In this document: piece after piece, positions 22,744-33,700 of the stretch | Layout of the letters: every line of letters begins with the position of its first letter | Numbering within the stretch: the stretch's first letter is position 1 | DNA from: Gamarada debralockiae | Taxonomy: Eukaryota; Ascomycota; Leotiomycetes; Helotiales; Hyphodiscaceae | Assembly (NCBI GenBank): GCA_002803225.1 | Contig: NXFV01001657.1 | Location: forward strand, 1 to 64,000 | Reading direction: 5' to 3' | DNA length: 64,000 nt | The notes under the pieces: generated by a model | Database searches by the model: none | The model's input: only the letters and a program-made list of their open reading frames with translations | What the model was told of the DNA's origin: nothing | Translations under genes and position numbers: made by a program

Positions 22744-25446
22744 ATGTCGGGCGCCGAAGCTATTGCAGTCTTGGGGGTGATTTCGTCGATCATTTCGATT
22801 GTCGATGGGACCAAACAAGTCTATGACGCCGCTACAAGTGCCGAGGGCCTTCTCGAAGCCTTTCGCGAGGTTGCTGATCGACTACCAATCGTCACGAATA
22901 TTTTGGACGCATCAACGCAGTATATCAGGGAGGGAGATGTCAGTGAAGATGCGTGCAAGGGAGTAAAGCACGTTGTTGAGGCTTGCCTGGAGAAGGCTAA
23001 GAAGCTGGATGACCTTTTCCGTAAGGTTATCCCTGGTGATAGTGCCTCGAGAAGGGAGCGATATTTCTCAGCTATCAGGACTCTGGGCAAAGGAAATGAG
23101 GTAGAGAAGTTGATGAAAGGAATATTAGAGGATGTACAACTCTTGGCCTGCGAGCGTAGTATGAGGATGGCGACCAATGATCAACAAGACCAGGTTGAGA
23201 AGGCAATTACGGATGTGGGTTCCATCCCCACTTCTGTGCCCGAGCACCTATTTCAAGAGACTGGGGCCACGCACAGCCATTTTGGTTCTGGTGACCTAAA
23301 CCACGCTCAAGGGGAGCATGCCATAGCGAAGAACGTGGTGAAGGACAATGGCAAACGGAACCTGGCTGAGGGCGTAGCTGACAACGCCATTCCCAGAAAT
23401 ACCACTCTTTCGCATTCAACAGATGGAAACATCAATTTCTCTCCAGAGGGGAGCCTCTGTAACGCTTGCGCTGAAGTTCCTCTAAAGTCACTTCTCGCCA
23501 ATTCCCAGGAGAGATTCTTGTTAGATCTGACTGGAGGAGGCAAGCCCTACCATCACTTTTATCCCCCGCTACTAGTATCTTCGAATTCGACATGCCCCTT
23601 CTGTCGGTTGCTAGCTGCCAGTTTCCATAATCGGAGTATGGCCGTTAAATCAATAGACAGAGAAGAGCTTGGAGATACCTTGACCCTTGAAGGTCGAGAC
23701 ACGCGATCGTTTTGCGTTCGAGCGTCTGCCTCCACCGAACATGATCCTGGCCTCAGCTACCAGTTGGAGAAAAGTAGTCGCATTGCTCTCCTTGGAGTTG
23801 ACGCTATTCGCCTTTCGAGTAGGCGCTTCAGTTATGCTCGCCGATTAGTCCCACAGCAGGTGGATAGAAACTTGATGGCCTCCTGGCTCAAATCTAGCTT
23901 GGGACACGGAGGATGCAATATGATCAGTGATATTCCAGATCCTGTCTCGAAGTTCTTGATCAACGTCAATTCCATGTGCGTAGTTGATGTAGGTAGTGCC
24001 CCTAAGCAGTACTTCGCTCTTAGCCACGTGTGGGGAAATACTTCTTCACTGCAGATGGTGCAAGACAACAAACTTGACCTGATGATCCCTGGATACTTCA
24101 ACGATAATATCGAAAAGCTTTCGCCCGTCATCCAAGATGCTATCACTATTACAAAAGAACTCGGTGAACGATATTTGTGGGTAGATAGCCTCTGCATCTG
24201 TCAAGATGATGCACAAACAAAACACACACAAATATCTAATATGAATCACATCTACAAACAAGCCAAAGCCACACTTGTGGCAGCCACCAAAACCAGCTCT
24301 AGCTCTGGTCTACCTGGCGTCAGGCCATTCAAATCTCCCCGCGACCAATGCGTCGAATTTGCTCAGGGGATATATCTTTCAGTCCTGCTCCCACCAATAT
24401 CCGAGATACAGTCGAGATATTTTCAAAGAGCTTGGACATACCAAGAGGAACGGTTGTCCCCGCGAATATTCTATTTCACGGAACATCAAGTCTACTTTCA
24501 CTGCCTGCAATCTATGAGTTGCGAGGATAGATGGGAGGACTCGTCGCCTTACCCGCGCGGAGGTGAAATTCTCAACAACATATATCCGTATACGCGCTTT
24601 GAATGGTGGAAGAATGCAGTTTGCGAGTTTTCCGCGCGGGAATATTCCATTGCTGAGGACAGATACAATGCTTTTCAAGGAATCGCAGCAGAGCTTCGTG
24701 AAAGATGGAGGTATCCATGCCTCAGATCTTTGCCTAAACAAGACCTTGTGGATGCCCTTTGCTGGAAACCGATTCAGGAATCAAAGAGGATACCCTCACT
24801 GCCGAGCTGGACATGGTGTGGATGGTCTGGGTGTATGGAATTTCCATACGGGTCGATGGTATCATTGGTATCGAGTATGGAACCTTTTAAAGATATGGAG
24901 AATTCACTCGGAGGCAGATATTTTGCTTTGGAAAGCCCATCTCCCTTGGCTCTTGGCTTCCTTGCATTCTCTGCACTTCTCGACTTAAAGTTCCATAACG
25001 GATTCTGGGGCGTGCAACCCGACGGTCTGGAGAAGCCAATTGGCAGCATATCCATCGTAAACGACGAGCAGTTGAGAGATCAGTCCCGGAAATTCGAGTG
25101 TATTCGGTTAGGTGAAACTACATCTAAGATCTCTGGCGATGCCCATACCCACTTTCCACCTGATCTACAAGAGAGGAATGAAAGTGCGCCTGATCTACAA
25201 GAGAGGAATAAAAGTGCGAAGCACAAATGGAGAATACTGTCGGTGTTGCAATCAACCCGGAAAGCACGCGATACCACCCGGCCAAGCAGCCTTCCTGTGA
25301 AACCCAGTATTGCGAACAGAGATTTGGTGATGCTGGTTGTTGAAAGCAATGACGGACACAGTCATCAGAGAATTGGAATTGGCTCTATCAAGGAGTGCTG
25401 CTTCATGGCAAATCATCCAATCGAGAGAAACGTTAGGCTTAGATAG
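22744..25446 (+). CDS. SesA-HET heterokaryon-incompatibility-type protein
   Basis: One uninterrupted exon, 900 residues. Residues 1-165 resemble the SesA-type domain found at the N-terminus of fungal NLRs (AEAIAVLGVISSIISIVDGT, then EAFREVADRLPIV and a cysteine-bearing helix pair). Residues 185-235 are a G/N/H-rich linker (FGSGDLNHAQGEHAI, KNVVKDNGKRNLAEG). Cysteine pairs LCNACAEV and TCPFCRLL precede the HET domain, as often seen. The HET domain spans about 420-580: YFALSHVWGN, IQDAITITKELGERYLWVDSLCICQDD, MNHIYKQAKATLVAA, then RAWTYQEERLSPR and SIAEDRYNAFQGI. HET domains trigger cell death after allorecognition, and SesA domains usually occur on NACHT or NB-ARC receptors; here the two are fused with no NTPase module between them. 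The function is inferred from these domains. The C-terminus contains a 30 bp tandem duplication. Confidence 0.88.
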   Translation: MSGAEAIAVLGVISSIISIVDGTKQVYDAATSAEGLLEAFREVADRLPIVTNILDASTQYIREGDVSEDACKGVKHVVEACLEKAKKLDDLFRKVIPGDSASRRERYFSAIRTLGKGNEVEKLMKGILEDVQLLACERSMRMATNDQQDQVEKAITDVGSIPTSVPEHLFQETGATHSHFGSGDLNHAQGEHAIAKNVVKDNGKRNLAEGVADNAIPRNTTLSHSTDGNINFSPEGSLCNACAEVPLKSLLANSQERFLLDLTGGGKPYHHFYPPLLVSSNSTCPFCRLLAASFHNRSMAVKSIDREELGDTLTLEGRDTRSFCVRASASTEHDPGLSYQLEKSSRIALLGVDAIRLSSRRFSYARRLVPQQVDRNLMASWLKSSLGHGGCNMISDIPDPVSKFLINVNSMCVVDVGSAPKQYFALSHVWGNTSSLQMVQDNKLDLMIPGYFNDNIEKLSPVIQDAITITKELGERYLWVDSLCICQDDAQTKHTQISNMNHIYKQAKATLVAATKTSSSSGLPGVRPFKSPRDQCVEFAQGIYLSVLLPPISEIQSRYFQRAWTYQEERLSPRIFYFTEHQVYFHCLQSMSCEDRWEDSSPYPRGGEILNNIYPYTRFEWWKNAVCEFSAREYSIAEDRYNAFQGIAAELRERWRYPCLRSLPKQDLVDALCWKPIQESKRIPSLPSWTWCGWSGCMEFPYGSMVSLVSSMEPFKDMENSLGGRYFALESPSPLALGFLAFSALLDLKFHNGFWGVQPDGLEKPIGSISIVNDEQLRDQSRKFECIRLGETTSKISGDAHTHFPPDLQERNESAPDLQERNKSAKHKWRILSVLQSTRKARDTTRPSSLPVKPSIANRDLVMLVVESNDGHSHQRIGIGSIKECCFMANHPIERNVRLR
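25159..25218 (+). repeat. 30 bp tandem duplication inside the HET gene
   Basis: Two adjacent 30 bp copies (25159-25188 and 25189-25218), each beginning CCTGATCTACAAGAGAGG, differ at one base (G versus A). The duplication is in frame and gives PDLQERNESA followed by PDLQERNKSA in the C-terminal part of the HET protein. The near-identity points to a recent event. Confidence 0.9.
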
Positions 25447-25606
25447 ATACACGTTCTTGAAGAAAGTGGTGGTGAAAAACTTGAGAAGTTTCTATTTGTT
25501 ATCAAGAGGAGAGGGAGAGAATGGAGACAGCTTAGAGCAAGAAGGAAACAAGGATACAGCCGCAGGGGCCAAACCAGAAACACTATGGTGGAAGAGGGAA
25601 TCCTCA

Positions 25607-26778
25607 ATGACCTCGTCCTTCTGTGACTTGGTGAATTCAAAGAGAGCGAGGAAAGAAAAAAAATACAAGGACAGAGAATGGAGCGAAGAGGAGTACATTG
25701 CATATCGCTATTTCCATCATGCTCGCACCTACGAGAAGGGCAGGCGCAACAATTTTGATCGTCATCGAATAGATAAGAACGGTAATTATATCAAGAAGGG
25801 CCAGCTGAATGGTTCGGATAAGAGTATGTCGAGTCAGACAAAGGGCAAAGGTCAGGTTGACGATGAGGAGAAGCAACTGGACCAGGTAGACGTCGATGAG
25901 CTAGATGGGCCTTACGACGGCAGCACCTCGATGGCGGTACAGATATTGACTAAAGACAAACTGGAGCGAATTGAAGAGGAGAAGCCGAAAGAGCTGGGGA
26001 AGTACGATGCAGAGCTCACCGAGCGGCTGATTCATGTTGCAGAGAAGGAGATGGTAGGGACTGTGCGTGTGCAGATAGGATCTGCGCGTGCTGAACCTGT
26101 CGACGATGCAGAGGATGAATCTCCATGCCATTAGAGAGACATAGCGCAATTCGCTGGCGAGATCATCAGTGAAAACGGGAATGAAGTATATTGGACCAAG
26201 CTTAAACAGCTAATGAGGGATTATTGTACGTCCCCTTTCCCCACATTCAGAGCGTTCTTGAATTAGCAATTGGCACTGACAGAATGATAACTAGGCCAAG
26301 CATGGCAAGATTGGAGCGTGATAGAAGCCTTCACGGAGAAGAAAATGGAAGAAGACCCCTTCAGACTCTTGGCCACGAATTGGCTTTCCAGGAAGCTTAT
26401 GGAATACTTCCACATTCTACCCAGCAAACCCGTCGACTTCATTGTCGACTGGACGATGAAAGACAAGTCCTTCCTGCCATCCTATGCCCGACACGCAACA
26501 CTAGGAAAAGAGAAAATCCACAAGAGCTTGAAACTGTTTGCATGGGCAGCTGGAGGCGGATTGTCTCTCATTGGTCCGATGCTGTTGATGAGGTTGCATC
26601 GTACGCTGTTGACGCAGTTGCTTTCGACATGTCTGGCCCCGATGGCGTTTGGGGCTATTGTGGCGCTTCTGGCTGGATGGTTAGTTCGTATGTCGATCAG
26701 GTGGATTTGGGTCCGCTGGATGTGGCGACGGCGTCGTATGCGGCGGTTCTAGTTGTGTTTGTTTCTCAGGGTGCTTGA
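25607..26778 (+). pseudogene. Broken DUF6594-family membrane protein gene
   Basis: The 3' part is recognisable as a DUF6594 protein: QAWQDWSVIEAFTEKKMEEDPF, then a hydrophobic helix GGGLSLIGPMLLM and a final helix ending ATASYAAVLVVFV. A GTACGT...CTAG intron (26226-26294) joins LKQLMRDY to CQAWQDW in frame. Upstream, a charged segment (KYKDREWSEEEYIAYRYF and an acidic D/E-rich part) runs into TAG at 26132-26134, after which the same frame continues as RDIAQFAGEI. No strong donor allows an intron to remove the stop. A second lesion lies near 26670-26690: the first hydrophobic helix is in one frame and the last in another. I therefore read it as a pseudogene with one nonsense codon and one indel. 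The 5' limit is a guess. Intact family members end in two close transmembrane helices; their function is unknown. It starts about 160 bp after the HET stop, same strand. Confidence 0.68.
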
Positions 26779-27276
26779 GTTTGTATTTGTTGCATAAGAG
26801 ATGAAATTTAGCACACATGTAGAAGAGGTGACGGCGAGTGATGCCAAAAACGTACTGTAGATGATAAGAGCTCAGAGCCATAGGAACATAGGGAACATAA
26901 CCCTTGCACTGCACTTTACTGAAAGCGGCAAAGCTACATACAGGGATCAGTAACAAAAGTGGGGCCCTGCTTTTTTTGAGAGAGTGTGTTCAGGACGAAG
27001 CCGGTTTCGAAGTTTACTGTATCATCAAACTCTCAGTCTTGACTTTATTACTGTGAAGACACATCCAGTAACCAAACCCCACCAAACAGACATGCATCGA
27101 GGAAGCTGCCTGATTCAACCTCAAAAGGCCGTTAAAACGGTGTGACACGTCAGGAATTCGCTCTCTCGTCAATCATCATAATCACGGCCAGATCGACCAA
27201 CTTTCGGCTTAAGTTTTGGTCAAAATCTTAAGCCTTCCATTAGAGGACTCTACATCTGCACATATCATAAATCATC
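26779..27276. other. Intergenic upstream of PEX11-like gene
   Basis: 498 bp with no gene or repeat recognised. It should include the PEX11 promoter. The short leader directly before the ATG at 27277 reads CATAAATCATCATG. Confidence 0.45.
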
Positions 27277-28180
27277 ATGACGTTCAAGCAACTCATCCGC
27301 TTCACAAACGACGCCGGCAAGTCGCCTCCCAACCATCTCACGTGATATAGCACGTGCTCCCCCTGAGCCCTGACTGACGTCCCACAGGCGGTCTCGAAAA
27401 GATCCTCCGACTCCTACAATCTTTCTCTCAGATACTCGCAGCCTACGCCATTACGTCAGAAGATGCAGAACTCTGGCTTCACCTACGACGAAAATTCGCG
27501 CTCGGTACGTTTTCAATCTTCAATTTCAGTTGAATGATTGGTCGCTAATGGATATGTTAAAGGTCGTCGATATTTCCGGTTCTTCAAATTTCTCGACTGT
27601 TTCTCTAAAGCTTTTACATTGTTCTATGGAGTTCATGGAATAGAGGCGCTGTTGGGAACTGGCAAGTGGTCTTGTATGGGATTGTATTTGATGTTAGAGT
27701 CTTTGACTATCGTGAGTAGAACCTTATTTTGTTTCGGTAAGAGGCTTTAAGAATATTAAGCTAATATGGTGGCAGTTGGATGCCATTGGGGTGTGGCCGA
27801 CTCCCTGGGCTACTGCGTGCATGATTGAGGCGAATAGATTCTGGTTCTACTCGCTCTTGTTCTCAATTACATTGGGTCTGGTGCAAGTTTTCTGGGTTCA
27901 GGATGCAGATCAAGTCCCGAAGAAGAGTGCCGAAGAGGCCAATAATGGTGCTGCATCAAAAGCAGTGGCGAAGGGAGTCGAACAGCAAAAAGCTGCAGGC
28001 AGAGCTGGATCTAAGTCTCAGCAAGGAGTGAAAAGGAGACTTGTATCTGATTGTTTCGATCTGCTCATTCCAGGGCATGTAACGGGTTGGATATCGACAA
28101 GCACGACATCAGTCGGGTTCGCGACTGTTGTAAGTACCGTGCTGTCATCGAAAGATATTTGGGATAGATTGAAGGAGTGA
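27277..28180 (+). CDS. PEX11: Peroxisomal membrane protein, Pex11 family
   Basis: Four exons (27277-27316, 27388-27504, 27563-27711, 27776-28180) encode 236 residues. The N-terminus MTFKQLIRFTNDAG joins GLEKILRLLQSFSQILAAYA, the amphipathic helix region that bends the peroxisomal membrane in Pex11 proteins. It is followed by LWLHLRRKFALGRRYFRFFKFLDCF, a hydrophobic hairpin (LLFSITLGLVQVFWV) and a conserved C-terminal helix (CFDLLIPGHVTGWISTSTTSVGFATVVSTVL). Pex11 proteins drive peroxisome elongation and division. Fungi often have several paralogues; this one is most like the smaller Pex11C-type, which I state with moderate confidence. The first intron needs a GC donor (G|GCAAGT at 27317): the nearby GT alternative shifts the frame. 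It converges on the next gene, 282 bp apart. Confidence 0.88.
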
Positions 28181-28462
28181 ATATAGAAAGATAGACAATT
28201 AGTACCTAAATATTCCAGGCCGTTACTTGTTGTATAAATGAGAGGCATAATCCGTTTCCCCATCCCGATACACAGAAAGATACCAGTTCAAGACATCTCG
28301 CCCGCATTGCAAGCCTCCCACTCCCTAGATACCTAGATGCGAGTCTCGCCCAGAAAGCCTTCATGTTTGACTCCTGATTCATACCCAAGAAAGCCGTCGG
28401 TGTGGCATCCTGCCCCAATAACTCAGGAGAGCCTTACCACAGTAGCTGTAGTTTAGCCCATC

Positions 28463-29210
28463 TTAAACCAGGTCCTCGGCAGTTTGTGCACGCTCCTCAG
28501 TATCAGTAGTCCGGCGTCTTGCTGTTCCTCGCTCAGTCTCATCGACAACATCGGGAATCTTCGTATCGAGTGGCGCTTTACCCTTTGTCTCATGGAGCTT
28601 GATCGTGAGCGTTAAGTTATCGAGAAGAGGGACAGCCATAAGAACTTGGAGTAGTCTATACATCATAACATTAGCAACTGCATCATTGAGGATGATTGAT
28701 GACTTACATAACAACATATCCGACGACAACGGCAGCTTGCCAAGCCCCACCATCCCAACGACTCTTAACAGCATTTCCAATGATCAAACAGAGCAACAAA
28801 CACATCGACAGCCCATAATCGAAGTATGTAGACACCTTGAGCTTGTTCTGGCTCCCGAGATCACGGCTCCATGCTTGCTGACGCAACTCGACCGTGACTT
28901 TGAAGACATGAGAGACGAAATGGTGGAGGATCATGAGGATATCGTGGATGAGGATAAACATAACGAATATGTCCGCAGCGATGAATTCTTCTCCTCCATC
29001 AACGACCAAGATAATGAAGGTGGTCAGGGAGAGGATACTAGCGATGATGCGAAGGAGAAGGACGGGGTTGAGCGTTAAGCTGTAGCTCCTGGGTTGGCGC
29101 ATCACATTCATGGAAGGTAGGAGATGCTCGTGAGGAGACGATTCACGATCTATGTCCTCGGATGCTCGGGGTAGAGGGGCATATCGAGAGTTACTGTCTG
29201 AGGAAACCAT
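28463..29210 (-). CDS. Conserved fungal multi-pass membrane protein, function unknown
   Basis: Two exons, 29210-28708 and 28655-28463, joined by a GTAAGT...TATAG intron of 52 nt; 231 residues. A hydrophilic N-terminus of about 45 residues (MVSSDSNSRYAPLPRASEDID) is followed by four hydrophobic helices: LLLRIIASILSLTTFIILVV, FIAADIFVMFILIHDILMIL, GLSMCLLLCLIIGNAV and a last one spanning the exon junction (AWQAAVVVGYVV plus LLQVLMAVPLL). The tail is charged and contains an acidic/arginine stretch (ERGTARRRTTDTEER). The layout is like many small fungal plasma-membrane or vacuolar proteins, but I recognise no named family. Confidence 0.8.
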
Positions 29211-30718
29211 TTTGGTTGATTGATATGATTTAAATGAATGTGAATGGGAATGAAATGGATGTTTCTGATATGCGATGTGAAATATCTGGTGGCTGAAAGT
29301 ACGTTTATATCAAGAGACGGCGAAGAGGCATATAACAGAGTACAAATGAAGCGGGCTTGCTCATTCCACTAATGTAGAAGGATGGACTTGATAATACAGC
29401 AGTGGTGTGTGGCAGTATGCCGATCCTGCCAAAATACACTTGTTGGGAGCCTGCTTAGCTTGCGGAGAATTCGGACAACCAAACAGATAACTCAAAATTT
29501 TGAAACGGCTGCTACCTAGAGTGGAAAGCCTGAGAGTTAAGTTCGAAGGATTCGAAGAGGCTGTGGTTGGTGAAGTGTACGGCGCAGGCCAATTATGGGC
29601 CCTGTACCGGACCCAGCCGTGGATACGTTGGGCGGCTCGAATCGGTGCTGGATGTAAAACCCTGGCGACCTGCGAATGACGCCTCGCTTGATCCATGCGC
29701 AAGGCTCTCCTCATTCGTACTAACAATAAGGATAACTCAAGCGTCAGATGAAGGACGATATGCCGGTACTGAGTGTTGTGCGTACACTCCTGGTTGACGA
29801 TTAATTTGCCGCTAAATTTGCTTAGTCGGATTCGTCGAGTTATGAAAACACCTTTGACACAATTCTGCGAGGATTGCATCACTGACCGTTTTCGTTAGTT
29901 TTCACACCATACTACCGCGACGGAAAGCCTAATTCATGAGCCTGCTTTCTTATGCTCCTGCTTATTGACACCAGCTGAACTGGATCACTGATCATGCCGT
30001 GTGCAAGGCGAGCAACTTTGTTACATTAAACTTCCTACTCTAGCGTGGCGAAATGACGAGTTCGTGGTCAGACCGAAGTTACTGATGCAGTGATACGTGA
30101 GGAACTCTCGTCCTGGAGGCAAAGCTTTTAAAAAGAATGCACCGGGGAGAAGTGCTTCCAGAATTGTAGAGGGCGTTGATGATCAATCTGACATGCTTAT
30201 TTTCAATTTGGACGTGCCGATGTTTACTCTTAGTTTGTCTCATACTATCCTCAGACATTGAAGGCAAGACTGAGCGACATGCGTTAACTCTGCCGTTAAG
30301 CATCCACAGAACGGAAGGAAAGGAGAATGTCGATGCCAAACTAAGACTTGGCATCTTACTACTCTGGTGCAGGCAGTGATTTCCAATTCCCAGCTGTCCT
30401 CCCATTTTTCTGATCGAAAACTGATTACGAACGACGGTCTCTTGACCAGTATCATTCAAGCCCTGGCGCTATTAAACATTGGATGGACGTGATAGCCATA
30501 ATTGCTAGATTGTGGAAGCTACAGAGCAGATGGATACAAATGGGTATCATATAAACCGAGCAAGCCAATCATGTATCCTCCAGCACACTCCTAAACAGAT
30601 AGCAAGGTAATGAAAACCCCAGCAAACAGAAGCCCAAGCCACACACGAACAAATGTCATATATCCGATCATAAAGCGTCCAAAAAATAATCCACATCACC
30701 CATCACATTCACGCCATC
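29211..30718. other. Intergenic, nothing identified
   Basis: 1.5 kb between the membrane protein promoter and the 3' end of the helicase gene. Several open frames up to about 170 codons occur, but none has a family signature or good splice context. No RNA gene or repeat is recognised. Confidence 0.45.
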
Positions 30719-33700
30719 TCATTCAACAAAATCAACAATCCCCATCAAACTTCCAATAAGATCAGCGTCGAACTCATCAACCCAAGCCGGAACAGAGCGC
30801 TGCTGAGTACTCTGTTCGCCTCTTGGCTGGGTGTTCTCGTCGATCAAATCCTGTAGCTTAATTCTTCGACTCTCGACAATGGGAGCAGCAGAGCTCTCTT
30901 GTCGGTCAGAGCTTCTCATCGTTGGACTAATCTCGGGCTCCTCCTGTGAAACTCGACGATGCTTCGTGTCGGGCAGAGCTGGAGTTTGAGATCGCTCCCG
31001 CTTGCGGGAGTTCGTCATCAAAGGGCTTGAATAGAGCTCGGGTTCGCCATACCTCTCATCAAAAGCGTCGAAATCGAACAAACCGTTTGCAAAGCTCGAG
31101 TTGACCTTAGGAGTGGGAGATCTGAGTGGCATAGGCTCGTCCAGACCAAGCATTCCAGCCTCGAGGCTCTCCAAAGAGTCATCCAGGCCAGCAGGGGTTA
31201 GAGGAGCTTCTTCGTAATTGAAGTTACCGGATTCGAAGGGATCATCGCTGTCTCCTTTCAGATATGCTGCAAGCGCCGATGGAGAAGGGAAGTCTTCTTC
31301 TCCGTCGGACTCCCCGGAACCAAAGATATCGTCGTCATTCTTTGGATTGGCTTCCCGCAGGGACGGAAGATTAGGCTTGTTGCCATTTGCGTAAGAGAAT
31401 TTAGGTTTCTGCTTTGGGAGATGCACAGAAGACCCCGACTTATCCTTCTGAACACTCGCATGGAGGTTGTGCAATTTCCTGTATTTGCGAGGGGCAAGTT
31501 TTGAATACGGCATGGGTGACAGCTCCTCAGCAAGGTCGACGACCTCCACCTCTTGTTGATCAGAATTGCTGTGCTTGGCTACCTTGAATTTCGATTTCGA
31601 GGCTCCATCAGCCTAGAATTTGGTTAGCAATGAGCAGAAAGTAGGTGCTTATCTGCGTGCACAGCGACTGACCTTACTGGTAGCTCGTGGATTGGCGGCA
31701 GTGGTACGTGTGCCTTTCTTGCTCGATTCAACCTAGAGTGGGCAAAATCTTAGCACCAACCCCCCAAGTAAGAGAGAAGCTACAAACCTTGTCCTTCTTC
31801 CCTTGCTTATTGGAAGAGGGAAGTAATTCACCAGATCTTATGGAAGACTACATGATCTATCAGTATGACTTTGGAGGAAAAGAGAGCGTGGCCGCTCACC
31901 TTCGGTCTGACCCGACGAGGTCCGGGACGCTTGTCAAGTCCATCTTTACAGCATTTGTGGTTGCAAGTTCGTCCATTCTTGAGAATTTTACCGCCACGAC
32001 ATTGGTGATTGCAAGTCCATTTGCCATTCTCCATCTGAACAGAATCAGTAGCCTCAGTCCTTACTTTCTTCGAGCCGACACCTGGGGGAAAATCGTTGAA
32101 ATCGTCGTCAGCGAAACCATCCGAGCCGGATTCGCTTCTAGGAGCTTCCACCTTCTCGACAGCTGCGAGTAACTCATCACCCTCGACGTCTTCGGTTCCA
32201 CACTCGTCTCCTTCTACAGATTTGGCTTTATTCTCACCGGTGTTAGTCTGCAGCGTCGTCTGCTTGAGCTTTGACGCTAGAAAGGCGGATGCAGGAACTT
32301 CTGGGTCGATTCTGCAAGAACGAAGAGTACCCACAATCTCATCACATGCAATATGGCATTCGATCAGGTCATCAGGACTCGGTAGCTCAACACAGAATCT
32401 GAGGTCGAATCCTTTGTCCAGTTTTGAGATGCTCCCGCGCCAGAAATGGACCAATTTGCCATCTGAGGTTTCAGCCATGAATGTCAAGGATGGCCGAGAG
32501 CCATTCCAAACAGGTATTTTGCTGTTTTGAAAGCCAAGTTGGACTTTGACGTTAACCTTAGGTTTCTGTCCAGACTTTATGATTGGTTTCCCCATGATTT
32601 CGGATGCCAGAATCAATCGTGGGAATCCAACCAGGTTATCAAGCATCTTTCTGCCGAAAGGTGGATTCTTGCTCATGATGCGTTCAATAGTTGCTGTGTC
32701 AAGGCTTGCAAGCTTCTCAATACTATTGATATCACTGGTCACAAGCTTTCGGACTGTAGCCGGGCCAACTTGGGGGACCTGCCTAAGCTGCAAATTGGAA
32801 TTCTCCCAGAATTCCGCGGAAAGACTTCTAGCCAGATCAAGAGCATGACGAGTCGCAATAGCATCACAGTCATAGGCTTTGCAGTCGATGGTGCATCGAA
32901 TGAGGCGTTGGATTCGCTCAAAGATGATGCACTTCTCCATGTTGAATTGTCGGCGAATGGCCAGAAAGTCCTTGTCAGTAGGCATGTCAACACCGCCAAG
33001 CTGAACTTGGAGCATCAACGAGATCTTGTGTGCAACTTTTGTGATATTTTCCTTGATGGGAAACTTGATGAAGGGAGACTTGTTGAATTCTCGTAGTGAG
33101 GACCTTTCATTTGGCTTCATTCGGAGATCTTTGAACTCAGAGGCCTGGCAGAGGAGATGAAGCTGCATTGGTTAGTGGTCGTTTCAGATTATAAGGAAGG
33201 GAGGCTTACAATTTCTCCCGTTTTTGCTTCACGAGGTAGACTGAGAAGTAGCTTCATGGTCTCAAATTGTACCATATATCGAGACATTGCCTGGCCATAC
33301 TCAGTACCAATGAGACGGCCCTCTTTGTCTTCAACCAGCTGGTGATTTTCAAGGAGCTTGATATCCCTCTCGCAGACAAGTCCAAGACGCTCGTCGACAT
33401 CTCGGCTGGGCGGAACACCTTCCAATTTGTAATAGTCTGGGTTCTGTCTCATTCTGACACTCAGGAAAGTGCCAGTAAGCCATCTCTTGGCTGTACAGAG
33501 ATCTCGAATAGTTCCAAGGCCGATCTCGGAGTTGAGATGTTCGATCAGATTGAGATGGAGCGTGCTCTCAAGTATATCTTGTCCTGAGATCATCTTTTTG
33601 TACCGATCTGCCTTTTCTGAGCGTGTCATAATAATAGCCACGGCACTGTCGTCGAACTGAGGTCTTCCTGCTCGTCCCAGCATCTGCATGACTTCTAAAT

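Noticed and set aside
29361..29882. 173-codon minus-strand open frame
   Set aside because: No family signature, arginine-rich random composition and no splice continuation.
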